From Watersipora subatra (Eukaryota > Bryozoa > Gymnolaemata > Cheilostomatida > Watersiporidae): DNA of 64,000 bases. The stretch spans positions 14,390,764-14,454,763 of the forward strand of contig NC_088709.1 of NCBI RefSeq assembly GCF_963576615.1, written 5' to 3'. Every line of letters begins with the position of its first letter. Position 1 is the stretch's first letter. The notes under the pieces were generated by a model that was given only the letters and a program-made list of their open reading frames with translations, was not told where the DNA came from and made no database searches. Of this stretch, positions 27,501 through 39,388 are shown piece after piece. The translations under genes were made by a program, and so were the position numbers.

Positions 27501-30500
27501 ATAAATACAATAATAAAGATGACAAAGCCTACCTCATTGATGAGCCCCATGTCATGGTCCCTCATGTGATTAGTGAATAGTGTTTTATTGACTGATCGGT
27601 AGGGGCACTTGCTGCAACTGTAGCACTTATCTGAACCGGGGTGTTTGCTTTTTAAATGTAGCTTCAGAGAGACAGCCTGTATGCAGGCATAACTGCAATG
27701 AGGGCACTGGTAAGGCTTGTCGCCAGTGTGTCTCATACGGTGTCGTCGCATCGAATTGTGGTCTGCTGTCACATACTCACACAATGGACATCTATAAATA
27801 TATGAACATGAGTAACAAGTACAATGGTATGTATGCATAGACCTATTAACTATACTTATATAGTTAATACTTGTATAGTTAATAGGTCTATGTATGTATA
27901 ACATTATTAGGAGTGGTCATCATCAACAACATTATGTTTTTCATGACGAAAAGAAGAAAAATTGAAAAGACAAAAATCTGGAATTATTGAATTATGGTAG
28001 CAGAAATACTTAATGACTAGAGTTACATAGAGACTTGGCTGTCAAATAGGCATATCAGAGTAGCAACTATCCTGGAAATGCAGCAGATCCAGGATTGACA
28101 ACTACATACAGGTAGGCTAGTAGCTAACCCAAGGGGTGCAGGAATTGAATTTGAGTTCTCGTACAAGTTGTTCATAGCTTTATCAGACATAAAGCAAAGC
28201 AAAAATCGACTCGAGTAGATAATTTCACATTGGTTCACAGCCCTTAGAATATATTGAGTTGTCTGTACGAGTCAATAACTGAACAACCCACTGGAAAATA
28301 TTTCTCACAAAATTAAAACAGCACAGCCTATAGTAGCCAGACACTCTTCTGCCATAACATTCTGGTTTATTTACTAGAGAGAGTTGGAGAGCATTACTTG
28401 AAAGGTTTCTCTCCAGTGTGAGTCCTCATATGAAGCTGCATCATTGCTTTTGTAGCCGCTGTGTGGCCACAGAACTTGCAAGCGTATGGCTTTATCTGTA
28501 TGAGATAAGTTTATGAGTACAGCTGTTAGGAACTCAGTCTCACAACATGCTGAAGGCTCAAATGAAACCTAGGATATTTTCAGTCAAAAAGACAGAAAAC
28601 GCACTTGGAATTTTAGATTTTTCCTGAACCTCCGAATGGCACAAATTCCTTCTGTTTTAGCGGACATCTGCGAAGGATGACTGCTGAGCTAATGTGAGCT
28701 AGAATAACACTCTGGCCTCTCTTACAATTGTACAAGCGACAACGCGCTGCATGAATAGCCTCAGAATGATGATTATCTCTAAAAAAACTATTCAATGATT
28801 TTTAAGACTGAACAATGAATAAAGACATACAAAAGACCGGTTACTACCTATAAAAATCTAATTGTGTTCGCATCAATATAAACGTCTTCACTGTGTAGAG
28901 GTGAAGTAACCAACACAGGCTGAGTATATGATAGCCTGTGTTCCTGAGTATATGATAGCCTGTGTTCGTTTCAAAACTATGAAATTATCTATGTACCATA
29001 TGTTCAGGACGATTAGCAGCTACTTTTTCAGATGTTTTGAGCCATGTGGCTTATTTAGAGGCTGCGGCTATTCTGTGGTTTTTTCTTTCACCGCTAGAGG
29101 TGCATTAACACGAATTAGAATCAAAACTAAAGAAAAGTTACGGAAATTTTTTTTAGTTATCTGACAGTGGGGAAGATGACTTCATGGGTTTCAACGGAGA
29201 TGATTAATGCAAAGCATGAGAAATGAAGTTAAGTAAATACTGGTTATTTTCTATTGCTTCTGTTCCGTTTTAACCAACAAAATTTCTGCTGTGTTAAAAA
29301 GCATTGTTATGAGTTCTGCGGTCTGTACAAAAGGTGTGGCCTATGTATTGTGTTTTATTATTGGTTTTTTAAATACAACAGACGCGGCTTATATAGTTGT
29401 GTGGTTAATAGTTCGGGAAATACAGCATATATATAAATCTCAGTTTTTGTCATTTGTCATCCGTAAATGAGAACAAATGACATTAAGAACGAAAAATGCA
29501 CTTCACACTGAAATTGAACTCAGAACCTTCAGTTCTACAGACAGGCGCGCTATCCATTAGACTACACGTCCAATTAGCATTACCAATGAATAATTATGCA
29601 CATACTCATTACACTGGTTAAAATACTCTGGTTACTAACAGAACGCTTGAAAATCATGAATGCGTGAGAGATCATGAGGCTTAACGTAACGATTACAAGA
29701 TAGCTTAATGACTCTTATTATAGTAAAGATTTAGACAAACTTATGTTACTAGCTTAAGTTACTCAAATTAGCAAATTTGTCAATTTTGCCATTGGCTAAT
29801 TAGTCAACTTAGCCAATGGCAACTACATTACCTGGCACTGTTTATAACTGTTTTTATTACCCGTGCAACGTACCAAACAATTTCTCCTAACTTTTGGTCA
29901 GCTGCTATTGAAATAAAGTTAAGGATAGTATTGCATCTAACCCTGTTTTGTTCTAATAATGACATTCAAGTTCATCCTGGCAATAGCATTTATCCTATTA
30001 CCAGTATTTCGGTAAAACGAATTGTGTTCGTCCAAGTCACAGTGTTTCTCAGCTACTACAGAACCATCCATCTTGGTAATACTGTTTTGAAATATTCCAA
30101 GAATTTAATATCTGACAGTTCGTATAACCTTGTTTATCTTGGTCGCACAAAATTGCTACTATTCTGTAGCAAAACATCAACATACAAAAGTGCAAAACAT
30201 GCGGGATATAGCGCCTATGAAACAAGAACATTATTACCTTGCAATATATAGCATTAGAAAAATCACTGACCTTTTGATGCACAGCGTCTATGTGACACTG
30301 CAGAGACTTCTGGTTCGCAAATGTTCTTTTACAGGTCTCGCACTCTGCCTGAACAAACCAATGCCTGCCAGACACACTCTCTTTCTCCTTGATATCTACA
30401 CCAGCTATATGCATTAGAGAGTGGTTCTTTAGCTGTGCCATCTGTTTGAATGCCTGCATGTATGTATCATAATTTATTAATTAGTAGAAATATAACATTA

Positions 30501-33500
30501 AGCGAAATAAAGATATGGTTTTAATATTCATTAAGTTAACCAAAATAAATGTAAGCTTAATTCCAACTTGTTAAGGTATGATGAGGCCCACATGTGCAGT
30601 AGCACTGCAGCTAGTCGAGGTGCTGGGCCCATAGGAATTGGCACACTCAAACAGCAAGGCTTAACAAATGGCTTTTAACATTAACTCTAAAACTAGCAAA
30701 TGCAGAGGTTTTGCATAAGTCTTTTGGAAGACTGTTCAATTGTGATGGTACTCTGTATTCGATTGTTTGTTGACCTGAAGCAGTATAAAATAATGGTAAA
30801 GGTAAATTGGTTTCTAGAAACCTGGTTTTATAGTGTGACTCTTTTTTTGTTTTGTCATCACTTGAATAAAATTTTAAATAAGCTAACATTCAGAACTCAA
30901 CACGTGTATGAATGGATCGAAATATCAGTGTATGCAGCTATAGCCACTTACTTTAGCTGCATGTATAGAAGTTATCAACAAGACGATGAACAAGCAGATG
31001 TTTTTTGCTAAATTTGTCACCAAATTTACTAAAAACTAAGGTTGCTAAGCAATGAAAAGGTGGGTACGAGAAATTAGTTTTTGAGCAAGTGAGATTTAGA
31101 TAAAATGATTGGTTCATCGGTTAGTCAATTGCTGTAGCGACAGACTTCAGTGGTCATGTGACTTAAGCTTCCCATGCGCTGACAGTTGAGGTGCTGTTAT
31201 CTACTTATAATACTTATCTACTAGCTTTCTCTCTTTTATTAGAAACAAATATTTATTCTGTTTATAAGTAAAAATTTTAAATTGTCTAGTAACAATGTTT
31301 AATTGTATTAGAATTCCCCACTTCTAGGTACCAGCCAATTAAGGGAGTTAGATGTGACTTACCTCTTATTTTAAACCCTCTACTACAAGCTCTGCACGAA
31401 ATCACAACTCCTCGGCTAAAGTTTTTTTAGTCGCTCATTTTTTGTTAATCTAGACATGCATGCGATTTCTCAATCAATGCAGCTTGCCTAACTTAGAAAA
31501 TATTTTTTCGTCTAGAATAAACCCTGAACGCAGACAAGCTACTCTGTCAAACAATAAACATGAAACCATGTTAGCTCACCTTATGGCAGACCTCGCATGT
31601 GTAGGGCCTCTCTGAACTGTGGATCTGTTTGTGAATGACCATCTTGCTTTGCACAGTGGTTTTATAGCCACACAAGTCGCAACCAATCATGTCCAGGTCT
31701 ATCTACAGTCAAAGACAGTAGTCATGAGATTATATCAACACTCCCAAATCTTTAAATCCAATTTCCTTCAACTTTATACTCAAGCGTAATACCTACTTGG
31801 TGCAACTTCCATGCATGCTGCTTCAAGTCAGCCCAATACACCGTTTTAAAAGCTGTCTCTTCGCTGCAAGCCGGCTCAGGACATTTGAAGAGAAGCAACT
31901 GTGTTTTTGCATCAACCTCATTGCTGTGGGTTTTCATGTGATAGTCCAATTTGTCCTCAGTGGTGAACCTGGGCAGATGTGAGCAAACAATAGCGTGGCT
32001 TATGAACGCCTCACTTTGACTAATATCACCATCACATGTTGAATGATTAACTCATTTCATAAATAATTACAATGTACATACAATGATAGCTGTTCTCTAA
32101 GTACCAACTATCTTTTGCTGTTTTATTAGAAACAATTATTTATTCTATTTCTGAGTAAACATTTTAAATTATTTAGTAATTATGTTTATTTTTATTAGAT
32201 TTTACAATCTCTGGCACCAGCAAACTGATATTGAATTACCTTTTTATTTGCATACAATAAGACTCTTAAAATATTACAAAGAGTTTTCTTCTCTTGTTCT
32301 AAATACTACATGATGACGCAAGCTGAAATAGGGCAAATCAACCTAGCTTACCTATTCATCAGATTTATTAGGAACGTGAAAAAGTGAAACTAGAGAGAAC
32401 CGAACTATAAACCGCGGATAAGTGCCAGACATGGATTCATACTCACATAGAGTAAGGCTATAACAGTCAGTTATACTTCGACATATGAGCTTAATGCGTT
32501 CTGGGACTGAGCTTGTATGTCGATGTTCTCTTATCTCAATGCAATATTTCCTATGTAAAACAACTAAATACATGTATACCTGTTCCCATACTATGACATA
32601 ACCCCTTAAAAACAGGATATTACGATAGAAAAATGTATTTTTAATTGCTGTAATTTACTTCCTACGCTCACAAAGTAACAAATAACTATATGGTGGTTAA
32701 GATCTGCAATAAAATTTAATATTACTATATAAAGTACTGTATAGAGTTCTTACCTTTAACAGACATGGTGGCTAACAGGGGTGTGAGAGAGACTTGAAAG
32801 CAACACGGGCGGTACATTAAACTTTTGTGATGCTACATAACATAAACTTTGAATTTACCTTTAATGAATTAAGCTCACTAAACACACACGCTTAAAGCTA
32901 AGTTTTAATCTCTTACTAAACTTGACTTTAACTTTGTCATTGTCTTATTTTTTTTAGTATCTGTTTCTGGCTTGGCACTTTTTGCTTTGCGTTCACTTTA
33001 ACTTTTAGCGGACTTTTCTAAAACTTTTCTAATTTTTAAACTGATTCGACGAGAAAGCTTGAGCAATGCAGTTCTCGACAATGGCCTCTCGCATACTTAG
33101 TCATTTAACGGCTATCGATAACCGGCTCATATGCTCCAATCTCAAAGATTACTTGCATCTAAAGGCAGAAAATTGCTCAAAATTGTGCTTGTATCTCAAT
33201 ATTCTTGTATGTAGGAGCAGTTGTATCTTGAGGTATGACTGTATTTGACAGAGCCACAGAAAAATAAGCTAGGTGAATTATTACTCCTATTACCTCGCAC
33301 GACATTTGTTGCATCTGTTAGGGGAAACTAGAGCTCGAGAGAGGTTTCTTCTACGAGGTCCTCGATGATGAAATGTGCTCGAATCATCACTTGCGTCCGG
33401 ATTTGTCATAAACTTTGTCTTGAGTGGAACATAGTAGCTATCTGTAAGATGTCTGGGAACTCGGCGCTTTCGCTTGCCAGGAACCTCTATCTCGATATAA

Positions 33501-36500
33501 CTGTCAAAAAAACCTATCTTGTTTTTAATCTCAGACTAAAATCTGAAAACTCACAGAGGTAGAGGTGACATTACCTTGTAATAAGCAGATTGTCATAAAA
33601 TTATAACAAAATGCACTGTGTATTAGCACTGACATGATAACAACACTGTTTTGAGAGGTTCCGGATGAAATCATACAAATTTTAATTCAATGCAAAAGTA
33701 TGACCCCATGAAAAGTGATGTGATGCTTTCAGTTTTTCATAACTATGATTTCAGAGATCAACAACAGAATTTAATCGATTTAAGCGTTCAATAATAATCA
33801 ACAATAATAGTCGATAATTGATTCAAAATTTAAGCGTTTAATCAATAGAACATTATTAGATGTACTTTTATAAGAACATCACCCCACAGTTGGTATGGGA
33901 GCAAGGAGTTGCATCAGTGGAAAAACTGGTTAAAACAATGAGTGCCCTGGAAGAGACTGATGGCTCTAAATCCAATGACCCATAACTAAACCAAACAGTT
34001 AAGAGGTCTATTCACACACTCCGGCTTCGTAACTGGCAAGATTAGAAAAAATTTGACGGAGTTCTCGATGACCGAATAGATCCTTCATCTCCCACAGCTT
34101 CTGACTGCAATAACGAAGTCGATCTCATATACCAAGTCGAAGAGTCATCAACTATTGCTGGCAATGATACATCCAATGCTAACCATCCTGCCTTTTATTT
34201 ACTGACAAAACAACAGTAGCAACTTCACACATTAGAGTTGTCTCATCCTAGTCTTTTCTACCCGCAAACTCTGACATTAGAGTTGTTTCATCCTAGTTTT
34301 TCTGCATGCAACCTCTGACATTAGAGTTATCTCATCTCTGTTACCAGTCACCAATAACTAGGAAAGAGCGCAGTGAGAATAAGACAATAGCCTGTTAATC
34401 ACTGATAACAATGAGCTGTTATTAGTAGGAAAGTTGTCCGACAGATATCTCCATATGAAGTTATCAGTAATTCGTATGCTGCATCCCTAGACCTACAAGA
34501 AGTTTTCTCATGATGCTAAAAGCTAATACTTACGTTACTGTAGAGTCAGCTGGATCTTCATCAGGATTATCAACAGCTGTATCTGTCGGTTCTGGACTAG
34601 TTGGTTCAGAACTAAGGCCTTCCCTCTTCGCCATCTCTAAAAGCTCCGCTTTCGACTTACGACCCACTTTTTTCTTTACAACCTGAAATAGTTTGAAGAG
34701 TTGTGTACTCCTTGGAACAACCAAATGAACTGTAGATATACTAATTTGGCTGAAGAGAAACTTTCTGATCAAGCAATAATTTCATGTGAGCAAGTAGTTT
34801 TGTTTTGATGGGTTTGGTGTGCCTCTGGTTTCGCTGAAGCCAAAGTGTGAACAGGTTGCCACATCTCCGATTTCTGCTTGGGAAAGCCAAAAAAAAAGAT
34901 TCATTGACAAGGAATTAAAAGTTGAAAAAAAAATTTCTGTACAAATAAAACTTCTCTAACCATCACTAAACTTCTCTAAAATAGACTACTATTCCACAAG
35001 AAGAATGTTTGCCTGCTATCTGCTATCTAACTACTGATAACTGATGAACAGATGTAAAACATGAGGTATCAGAAAGTGGGTTACCAAGGCAACACTACAT
35101 TTAATACACTATGACCTCGATGAAATTCTGTCAAGGACTTCAAGTCTTTCAAAGGCATTCAATCTGCTTACAAAAGGTTAGTCAAACTAACACCCTGTAG
35201 ACTGAAAAGAATGACATTAACCATCTTCAAAAACTCTCCAATGATGGAAGCTAAAAATGTATTTATAGAAGAGGTTGAGATGGGTAATTGCTCAGGTGTC
35301 ATACCTGGGTGCCCATGCTAACTCATCATACCTGGGTGCCCATACTAACTTATCATAACTAGGTGCCCATGCTAACTTATCATATCTGGGTGCCCATGCT
35401 AACTTATCCTACCTGGGTGCCCATGCTAACTTATCATATCTGGGTGCCCATGCTAACTCATACCTGCGTGCCCATGCTAACTTTTCCATTAGGCATCTCC
35501 TGGCGATCTGCAATAGCTAACTCAGTGTGTTCTTTGCTTGTAGTTTTAAAAGTAGTACTACTATTACAAGTTGGAGGGGCATCCACTCTGTCCGTAGCGA
35601 TTTCAATAGATGTAGAATTCAAGCTTATTGCAGTCGCAGGAGCGGAAAGATTCTCAGCATCAGCTTTGTGAGATTGAACCATGTGTGTCTTGCAGTTTTC
35701 CACAGTCTGCAGTCAAGTGAACACTCTGTGATTGACAGTCTTTAGTACACACACAGAACATTCATAATATAAATAGTATGTACTGCTATATAACCTTATA
35801 AATCTGCTTGGCAAGTTGAATCATGCACTAAAGTCTGAGGCCATTTGCAATAATATACCAACAAAAAAGTGGAACTACATCAATAAATTTGCCACCATTT
35901 TCAAGTTCAGAATCTCTCTCCGAGTTTCTTAGCTATCAGCCTTTACCGGCAATGTTCTGTCTTGTTATGTCGCTAAGAGGGTCTTCAATGCAAAAATGGC
36001 CTTCTTCAGTCTGCGTATCGTAGCCTGACAGGCGCCAAGCTTGAAACGGTGTTATAGTTGCCATGTGAAATTTTAGTCATAAAAATCATCTGGTCATATG
36101 TTTAAATATATATAACTAAATATATAAGCATAAAATGTGTACGCATGCCCACACACATATGTACTTCTATAAATATATATTTCTAAAAGTCCGTCTGTCG
36201 TCCTTCAATATGTCCAGCAATAGCTATTATTAGAATAGCTGTAGCTGGACAATGCTGATGCAACGTAATGGCATACCGTCATTAGAAGCCTAGCATTTAG
36301 CAAGCTCACCTATTTTTCCATTGGCAATGTGCCAGGCCATTTGGCAATGGCCTGCCACTTGCTGGAGAGTTGCTTGCCAGCAAGTGGCAGGCAACTCTCA
36401 TTGCTTCTCATTGCATATAAGTTGATTTTCAATACCATTTTTTATTGGCAATATGCCAGGCTAATAGCAAGTGGTAGGCAACTTTCATCACATCTCATTG

Positions 36501-38562
36501 TTTATAAGCTGATTTTAATACCCGGGCAATGCTGGGAGGCACAGATAGTGTGATATATACATGTGTGGATTTCTTTATCTGCTGCATAAACTTCTGATAA
36601 AAAGACAAATAGAGTTTACGAGATTGTTGAGAAATATATTGATGCGCTGCTTGACACTAACCTAGAGGTCTCTAGGTATGTCGATCACTAACCTAGAGGT
36701 CTCTACGTATGTTGATCACTAACCTAGAGGTCTCTAGGTATGTAGATCACTAACCTAGAGATCAACTTAGTTATTATAATGTGATAATAACTAAGTTGAT
36801 AATTATAGATGATGTCAACTTGTGTTACAAGAATAGAAGAGACCTACTTGAAAGCCCATGTTGCATTGGCCACATAGAAAAAGCTCTTGTTGTGGTTCAG
36901 TCTGAGGAAATATCTCTCCAGCTGATCTTCCACTTGCTGTATCCACCAACACCACCTGATTTTAATAGAATTGAGCGCTTATTCACTTATTTCAAAGGAA
37001 CTTAAACATTCTGAGCAACATTCGGAGGTTCCGAGAAAAGTAGTAACTAACTTGCTCTGTCGTCGCATCATTCACGTATGTCTGTATGCTTATCGGCTGT
37101 AGACCACTGCCCTGCATGTACTGGCCATCTATCGAAGCGCTTGAGTCATCTACAAGGGTCATAAGTGTGTTGGTGCTATTTGCTTCAGCTACATCCTCCA
37201 GGCAATCAGTTCTGCTCTACAGGAGTGAATTAGAGCTCATAAATATAAATGCCATCTAGACAAGAACTGCAACAACAGAATATGATAAATTTGACCTTGG
37301 AATGTATGAAGGAATTGCTTCACCCTAAAGTTTGATAATCTCCTAGCAGCTTTGAGTTTACTCATATTTGTGAATAAAATATATATCACAGACACTCAAG
37401 GTCACAAAGGAGGATGATAAAATTGAAGAAATGCTTACAGCTGTTTGTTTCTTTATTTAAAACATAAACTAGGGTTGACATACACTATTTAAATTATTGA
37501 TTTATCGCAAACTTTTTTATAATTAATTACATGAAATTTGAAAATTTTTCGCTTACTCTCACTGCTTCAAGAGCATTACAGTGAATGTATACCACATATC
37601 TGAGTGGAGTGTCAGTTTGTATTTATTTTTTGGTCCAAACCATGTAGCCCAATAATGCCATTATTACAAACTATAATTTTAAACCAAGACGTAGAGTAAA
37701 ATTTTGCAGAAGATTTTAGATGCGACAATATTTTATTTTAGCGCGCGTGTACACACCACAATTAGTATCATTACGTGTTCGGAATATCAGATAAAATTAC
37801 AATTCTGACCTTAAATTTATTTATTCTAATCTACAATTTATGCATTTTTTAATCTGAAATAGCATTTACTCAAGTTTGTAACCCAATATAATTAGTGTCG
37901 AATAAATTACAGTAAACCAAGTACATATGATCATTCAAATAATTCTAAACTTACTTATTGAAAAAATATCATTTTGCAAATTAATTATTAAAAAAAATTA
38001 TTATGAAAAAATTATATATATTTTCAACTATGCTTATGGTCAGTGTTTGCTAGTTACTCGGCTAGCAGTTGATTCTGGTTAGTCATTTTCCTTATTGCCA
38101 TTGTTGTCTAGCTATTTTAAAAGGAGGAAAGGTATGCTTTTGAATTTAGAGAACTTGGATTTAACATCTCCCAAACATGCAAAATTTGTTACAGAAGCCA
38201 TGCATTTCAAGTTAAGTCATTCTATGAAATTTTGGAAGTACGCGAAAACTCGCGTAAAAATGGTCATATTTGTTCTTTCCAAGAAACCGTAAACATAACG
38301 CATTTTCAATGGTTGAAAAGGTATTTCCACAACACCGCTGAAGCTTGGAAGTGCGGATAGCAACATTTAAACTCACAGAATCAAGATCTGGTTGAGAACT
38401 GTTAGAGTGCTGTGATGGCAAGTGTTTGGCCTTCACGTGATTCACCAGGTCTTCTTGTTTGTAGCAAATGAACGGACACGCTTTACATTTAAATGTAGTG
38501 ATAACATCAATGAACTGAGACACCACATCCATAGCGTCTGCTTGAGGTTCAGAGTCATCCAT
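24569..38562 (-). CDS. Ten-finger C2H2 zinc-finger protein, possibly ZNF335-related, 13 exons, about 819 aa
   Basis: Probably a nuclear DNA-binding regulator. Exons from the 5' end: 38562-38377, 37216-37052, 35706-35464, 34682-34534, 33500-33294, 31968-31797, 31702-31580, 30453-30271, 28495-28398, 27791-27533, 26526-26331, 25468-25341, 24919-24569. All phases agree. Finger 1 is near the N-terminus (FKCKACPFICYKQEDLVNH); fingers 2-10 span about 311-586. Fingers 2, 5 and 8 are each assembled across a splice, which supports the joins. TGEKPF and TGDKPY linkers join fingers 7 to 9. A basic KKKVGRKSK (AT-hook-like) and PGKRKRRVPR precede finger 2. The C-terminus is acidic/Gln-rich without fingers. 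ZNF335 has a similar plan (isolated first finger, basic linker, finger block, Q-rich tail), but without a search this is tentative. The start ATG in 38562 follows an acceptor-like TTGCAG, so a 5' UTR exon or more N-terminal coding sequence may lie upstream. The donor of exon 3 lies in a minisatellite. Confidence 0.82.
26084..26165 (-). repeat. tRNA-derived SINE module, intronic
   Basis: On the minus strand the box-B-like GGGTTCGATTCCTGTG follows an A-box-like TTGGCACAGGTGATAGTG at tRNA-like spacing, between exons 26331 and 25468 of the zinc-finger gene. The acceptor arms do not pair, so it is a SINE relic and not a tRNA gene. Confidence 0.5.
27836..27892. mobile_element. Foldback MITE, hAT-like, copy 2 (57 bp)
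   Basis: Perfect 20-bp inverted repeats, CATAGACCTATTAACTATAC and its complement at 27873-27892, flank a 17-bp centre. The flanking 8 bp are TATGTATG and TATGTATA, a 7/8 target-site duplication. The insertion is 44 bp upstream (in transcription sense) of the acceptor of exon 27791-27533 of the zinc-finger gene. Confidence 0.8.
29005..29140. mobile_element. MITE end with GCGGCTATTCTGTGG signature, copy 1
   Basis: It shares TGAGCCATGYGGCTTAT, TGCGGCTATTCTGTGG and TTTTCTTTCACCGCTAG with 56918-57060 in the NSF gene. The other copy begins TACCGTACTTTTCGGACTAT, a terminal motif I associate with widespread animal MITEs. This copy is truncated or diverged at its left end. Confidence 0.55.
29424..29890 (-). 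mobile_element. tRNA-related SINE, intronic
   Basis: On the minus strand: head GTACGTTGCACGGGTAATAA, body GTTGACTAATTAGCCAATGG, tRNA-like module with TAGTCTAATGGATAGCGCG and GGTTCTGAGTTCAATTTCA (29505-29580), and tail ACTGAGATTTATATATATGC. The head, body and tail align in order with the plus-strand copy at 63300-63735. It lies between exons 30453-30271 and 28495-28398 of the zinc-finger gene. Confidence 0.7.
30575..30890 (-). mobile_element. LINE 3' end fragment, intronic
   Basis: The minus-strand frame 30889-30647 carries the terminal signature of many LINE ORF2 proteins: YRVPSQLNSLPKDLCKTSAF then FRVNVKSHLL and stop. The 3' flank (GATGAGGCCCA, GTGCTGGGCCC on plus) matches a second copy at 47050-47300 inside NSF. 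It is severely 5'-truncated and not functional. Confidence 0.65.
32464..33241. mobile_element. Pogo/Tigger-like non-autonomous element, intronic
   Basis: The left end is CAGTCAGTTATACTTCGACA with GAGCTTAATGCGTTCTGGGA just inside; the right end, read inward, is CAGTCATACCTCAAGATACA. These resemble Tigger/pogo termini. The right side is followed by TA; the left flank is less clear. The internal TCACTAAAC and AAGCTAAGTTTTAAT segments recur at about 42110 and 58600. No transposase frame exists. Confidence 0.5.
34226..34345. repeat. Three-copy repeat of about 50 bp, intronic
   Basis: ACATTAGAGTTGTCTCATCC and close variants repeat three times with a CTRCCCGCAAACTCTG-like spacer. It lies upstream of the acceptor for exon 33500-33294 of the zinc-finger gene, and no function is visible. 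Confidence 0.6.
35296..35482. repeat. 27-bp minisatellite overlapping a splice donor
   Basis: About seven units of 27 bp, CTGGGTGCCCATGCTAACTT followed by ATCATAC. In the sense of the minus-strand zinc-finger gene each unit carries AGTTAGCATGGG and, in several units, CAG followed by GTATGA or GTAGGA, both donor-like. The first unit overlaps the end of exon 35706-35464, so the donor is inside the array. Confidence 0.85.
36165..36545 (-). mobile_element. SINE-related element with internal palindrome
   Basis: On the minus strand the head CAGCATTGCCCGGGTATTAA and body GTTGCCTACCACTTGCTATT match the other CCCGG-headed SINEs. The GTTGCCTGCCACTTGC segment is repeated and inverted, giving the perfect 16-bp hairpin arms at 36350-36365 and 36377-36392. 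It is intronic in the zinc-finger gene. Confidence 0.55.
36655..36775. repeat. About 33-bp repeat, 3.5 units, palindromic core
   Basis: CACTAACCTAGAGGTCTCTA followed by GGTATGTCGAT repeats between about 36655 and 36775. The core CCTAGAGGTCTCTAGG is a near palindrome. It lies in an intron of the zinc-finger gene. Confidence 0.75.
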
Positions 38563-39327
38563 GAGATGGTATACACAAAGGCTGCAATATATGGATAGTA
38601 TTAGAATGGCTATGAGTGCGATTGAAATAAAATAGTTTACCAATGTAGCCTATATAACCTACCAACAGCGTACCAGACAAAAGCGATTAAATACTTCAAA
38701 CACATAAAAAGCTGCTGAGCTTTGAGTAAATCATGATTAATAGAGACTGAATTTTACAACATTTTTTTTATTGCCTTGAAAGTTGACAGTATTGGTATGT
38801 GCAACGTGAACACCATTTATTGGTCAAAAATACCGAATAAAAGTATAAATCAATCAGTTCATGTTACAAAACTATAAAAGAGAAACAGAACATTTTCTCC
38901 TTAGCGATGTAGAGACCCTAAAAAAAAACAAGGTCATACAAATTCAGACCTTAACCAATGACAGGGCTGACAAAGGACAGCAAATGAGAAAGCAGAACTT
39001 TAACTACTGCAAACATCGGAGAGTCCTAAACTCAAAGAAAAGGAAGCTCAAACTTGCTAAGTTAACTAGAAATACAAACATTTCTGACTGCAAAATAATG
39101 GACAAATTACATGACGAAGTAACACTGAACACACTGAGCTGCATGTCATATAAATGTTTAACTATTCCTTACTTCTGTAGATAGGTGAAACTCTAGTTTT
39201 CCATTACTGTGTTTAATTAAAAGAAGACTTCAGTTTCGCACACATACACTAACCCAAATCCATCATTTATTCCTTTCAATAGAATACATTCTTCTGAAGG
39301 TAACAAATTTCACCTATCTGCAGAAGC
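38563..39327. other. Divergent intergenic region, left part
   Basis: 5' flank of the zinc-finger gene. A TTGCAG acceptor-like site on the minus strand at about 38583 suggests a 5' UTR intron. A 107-residue plus frame at 38861-39184 has no recognisable features. Nothing else is supported. Confidence 0.4.
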
Positions 39328-39388
39328 TTATTGCAGTAGCGGAAAGATTCTCATCATCAGAATCTTTCCGCTCCTGCTACTACAATAA
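39328..39388. other. 61-nt hairpin with both arms matching a zinc-finger gene exon
   Basis: AGCGGAAAGATTCT (39338-39351) and its exact complement (39359-39372) are separated by a 7-base loop. Outside a 6-base bulge a further 10 bp (TTATTGCAGT / ACTACAATAA) pair with one mismatch. The left arm matches 35621-35663, inside exon 35706-35464, with a 6-base gap; the right arm is its inverse with two differences. The size is like a microRNA precursor. Transcription is unknown. Confidence 0.6.

Noticed and set aside
35363-35745. Two plus-strand frames of 102 and 72 residues
   Set aside because: They run over the 27-bp repeat and antisense of exon 35706-35464.
38861-39184. 107-residue plus-strand Lys-rich frame
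   Set aside because: No family features, no promoter or splice context, and an AT-rich composition that easily yields such frames.
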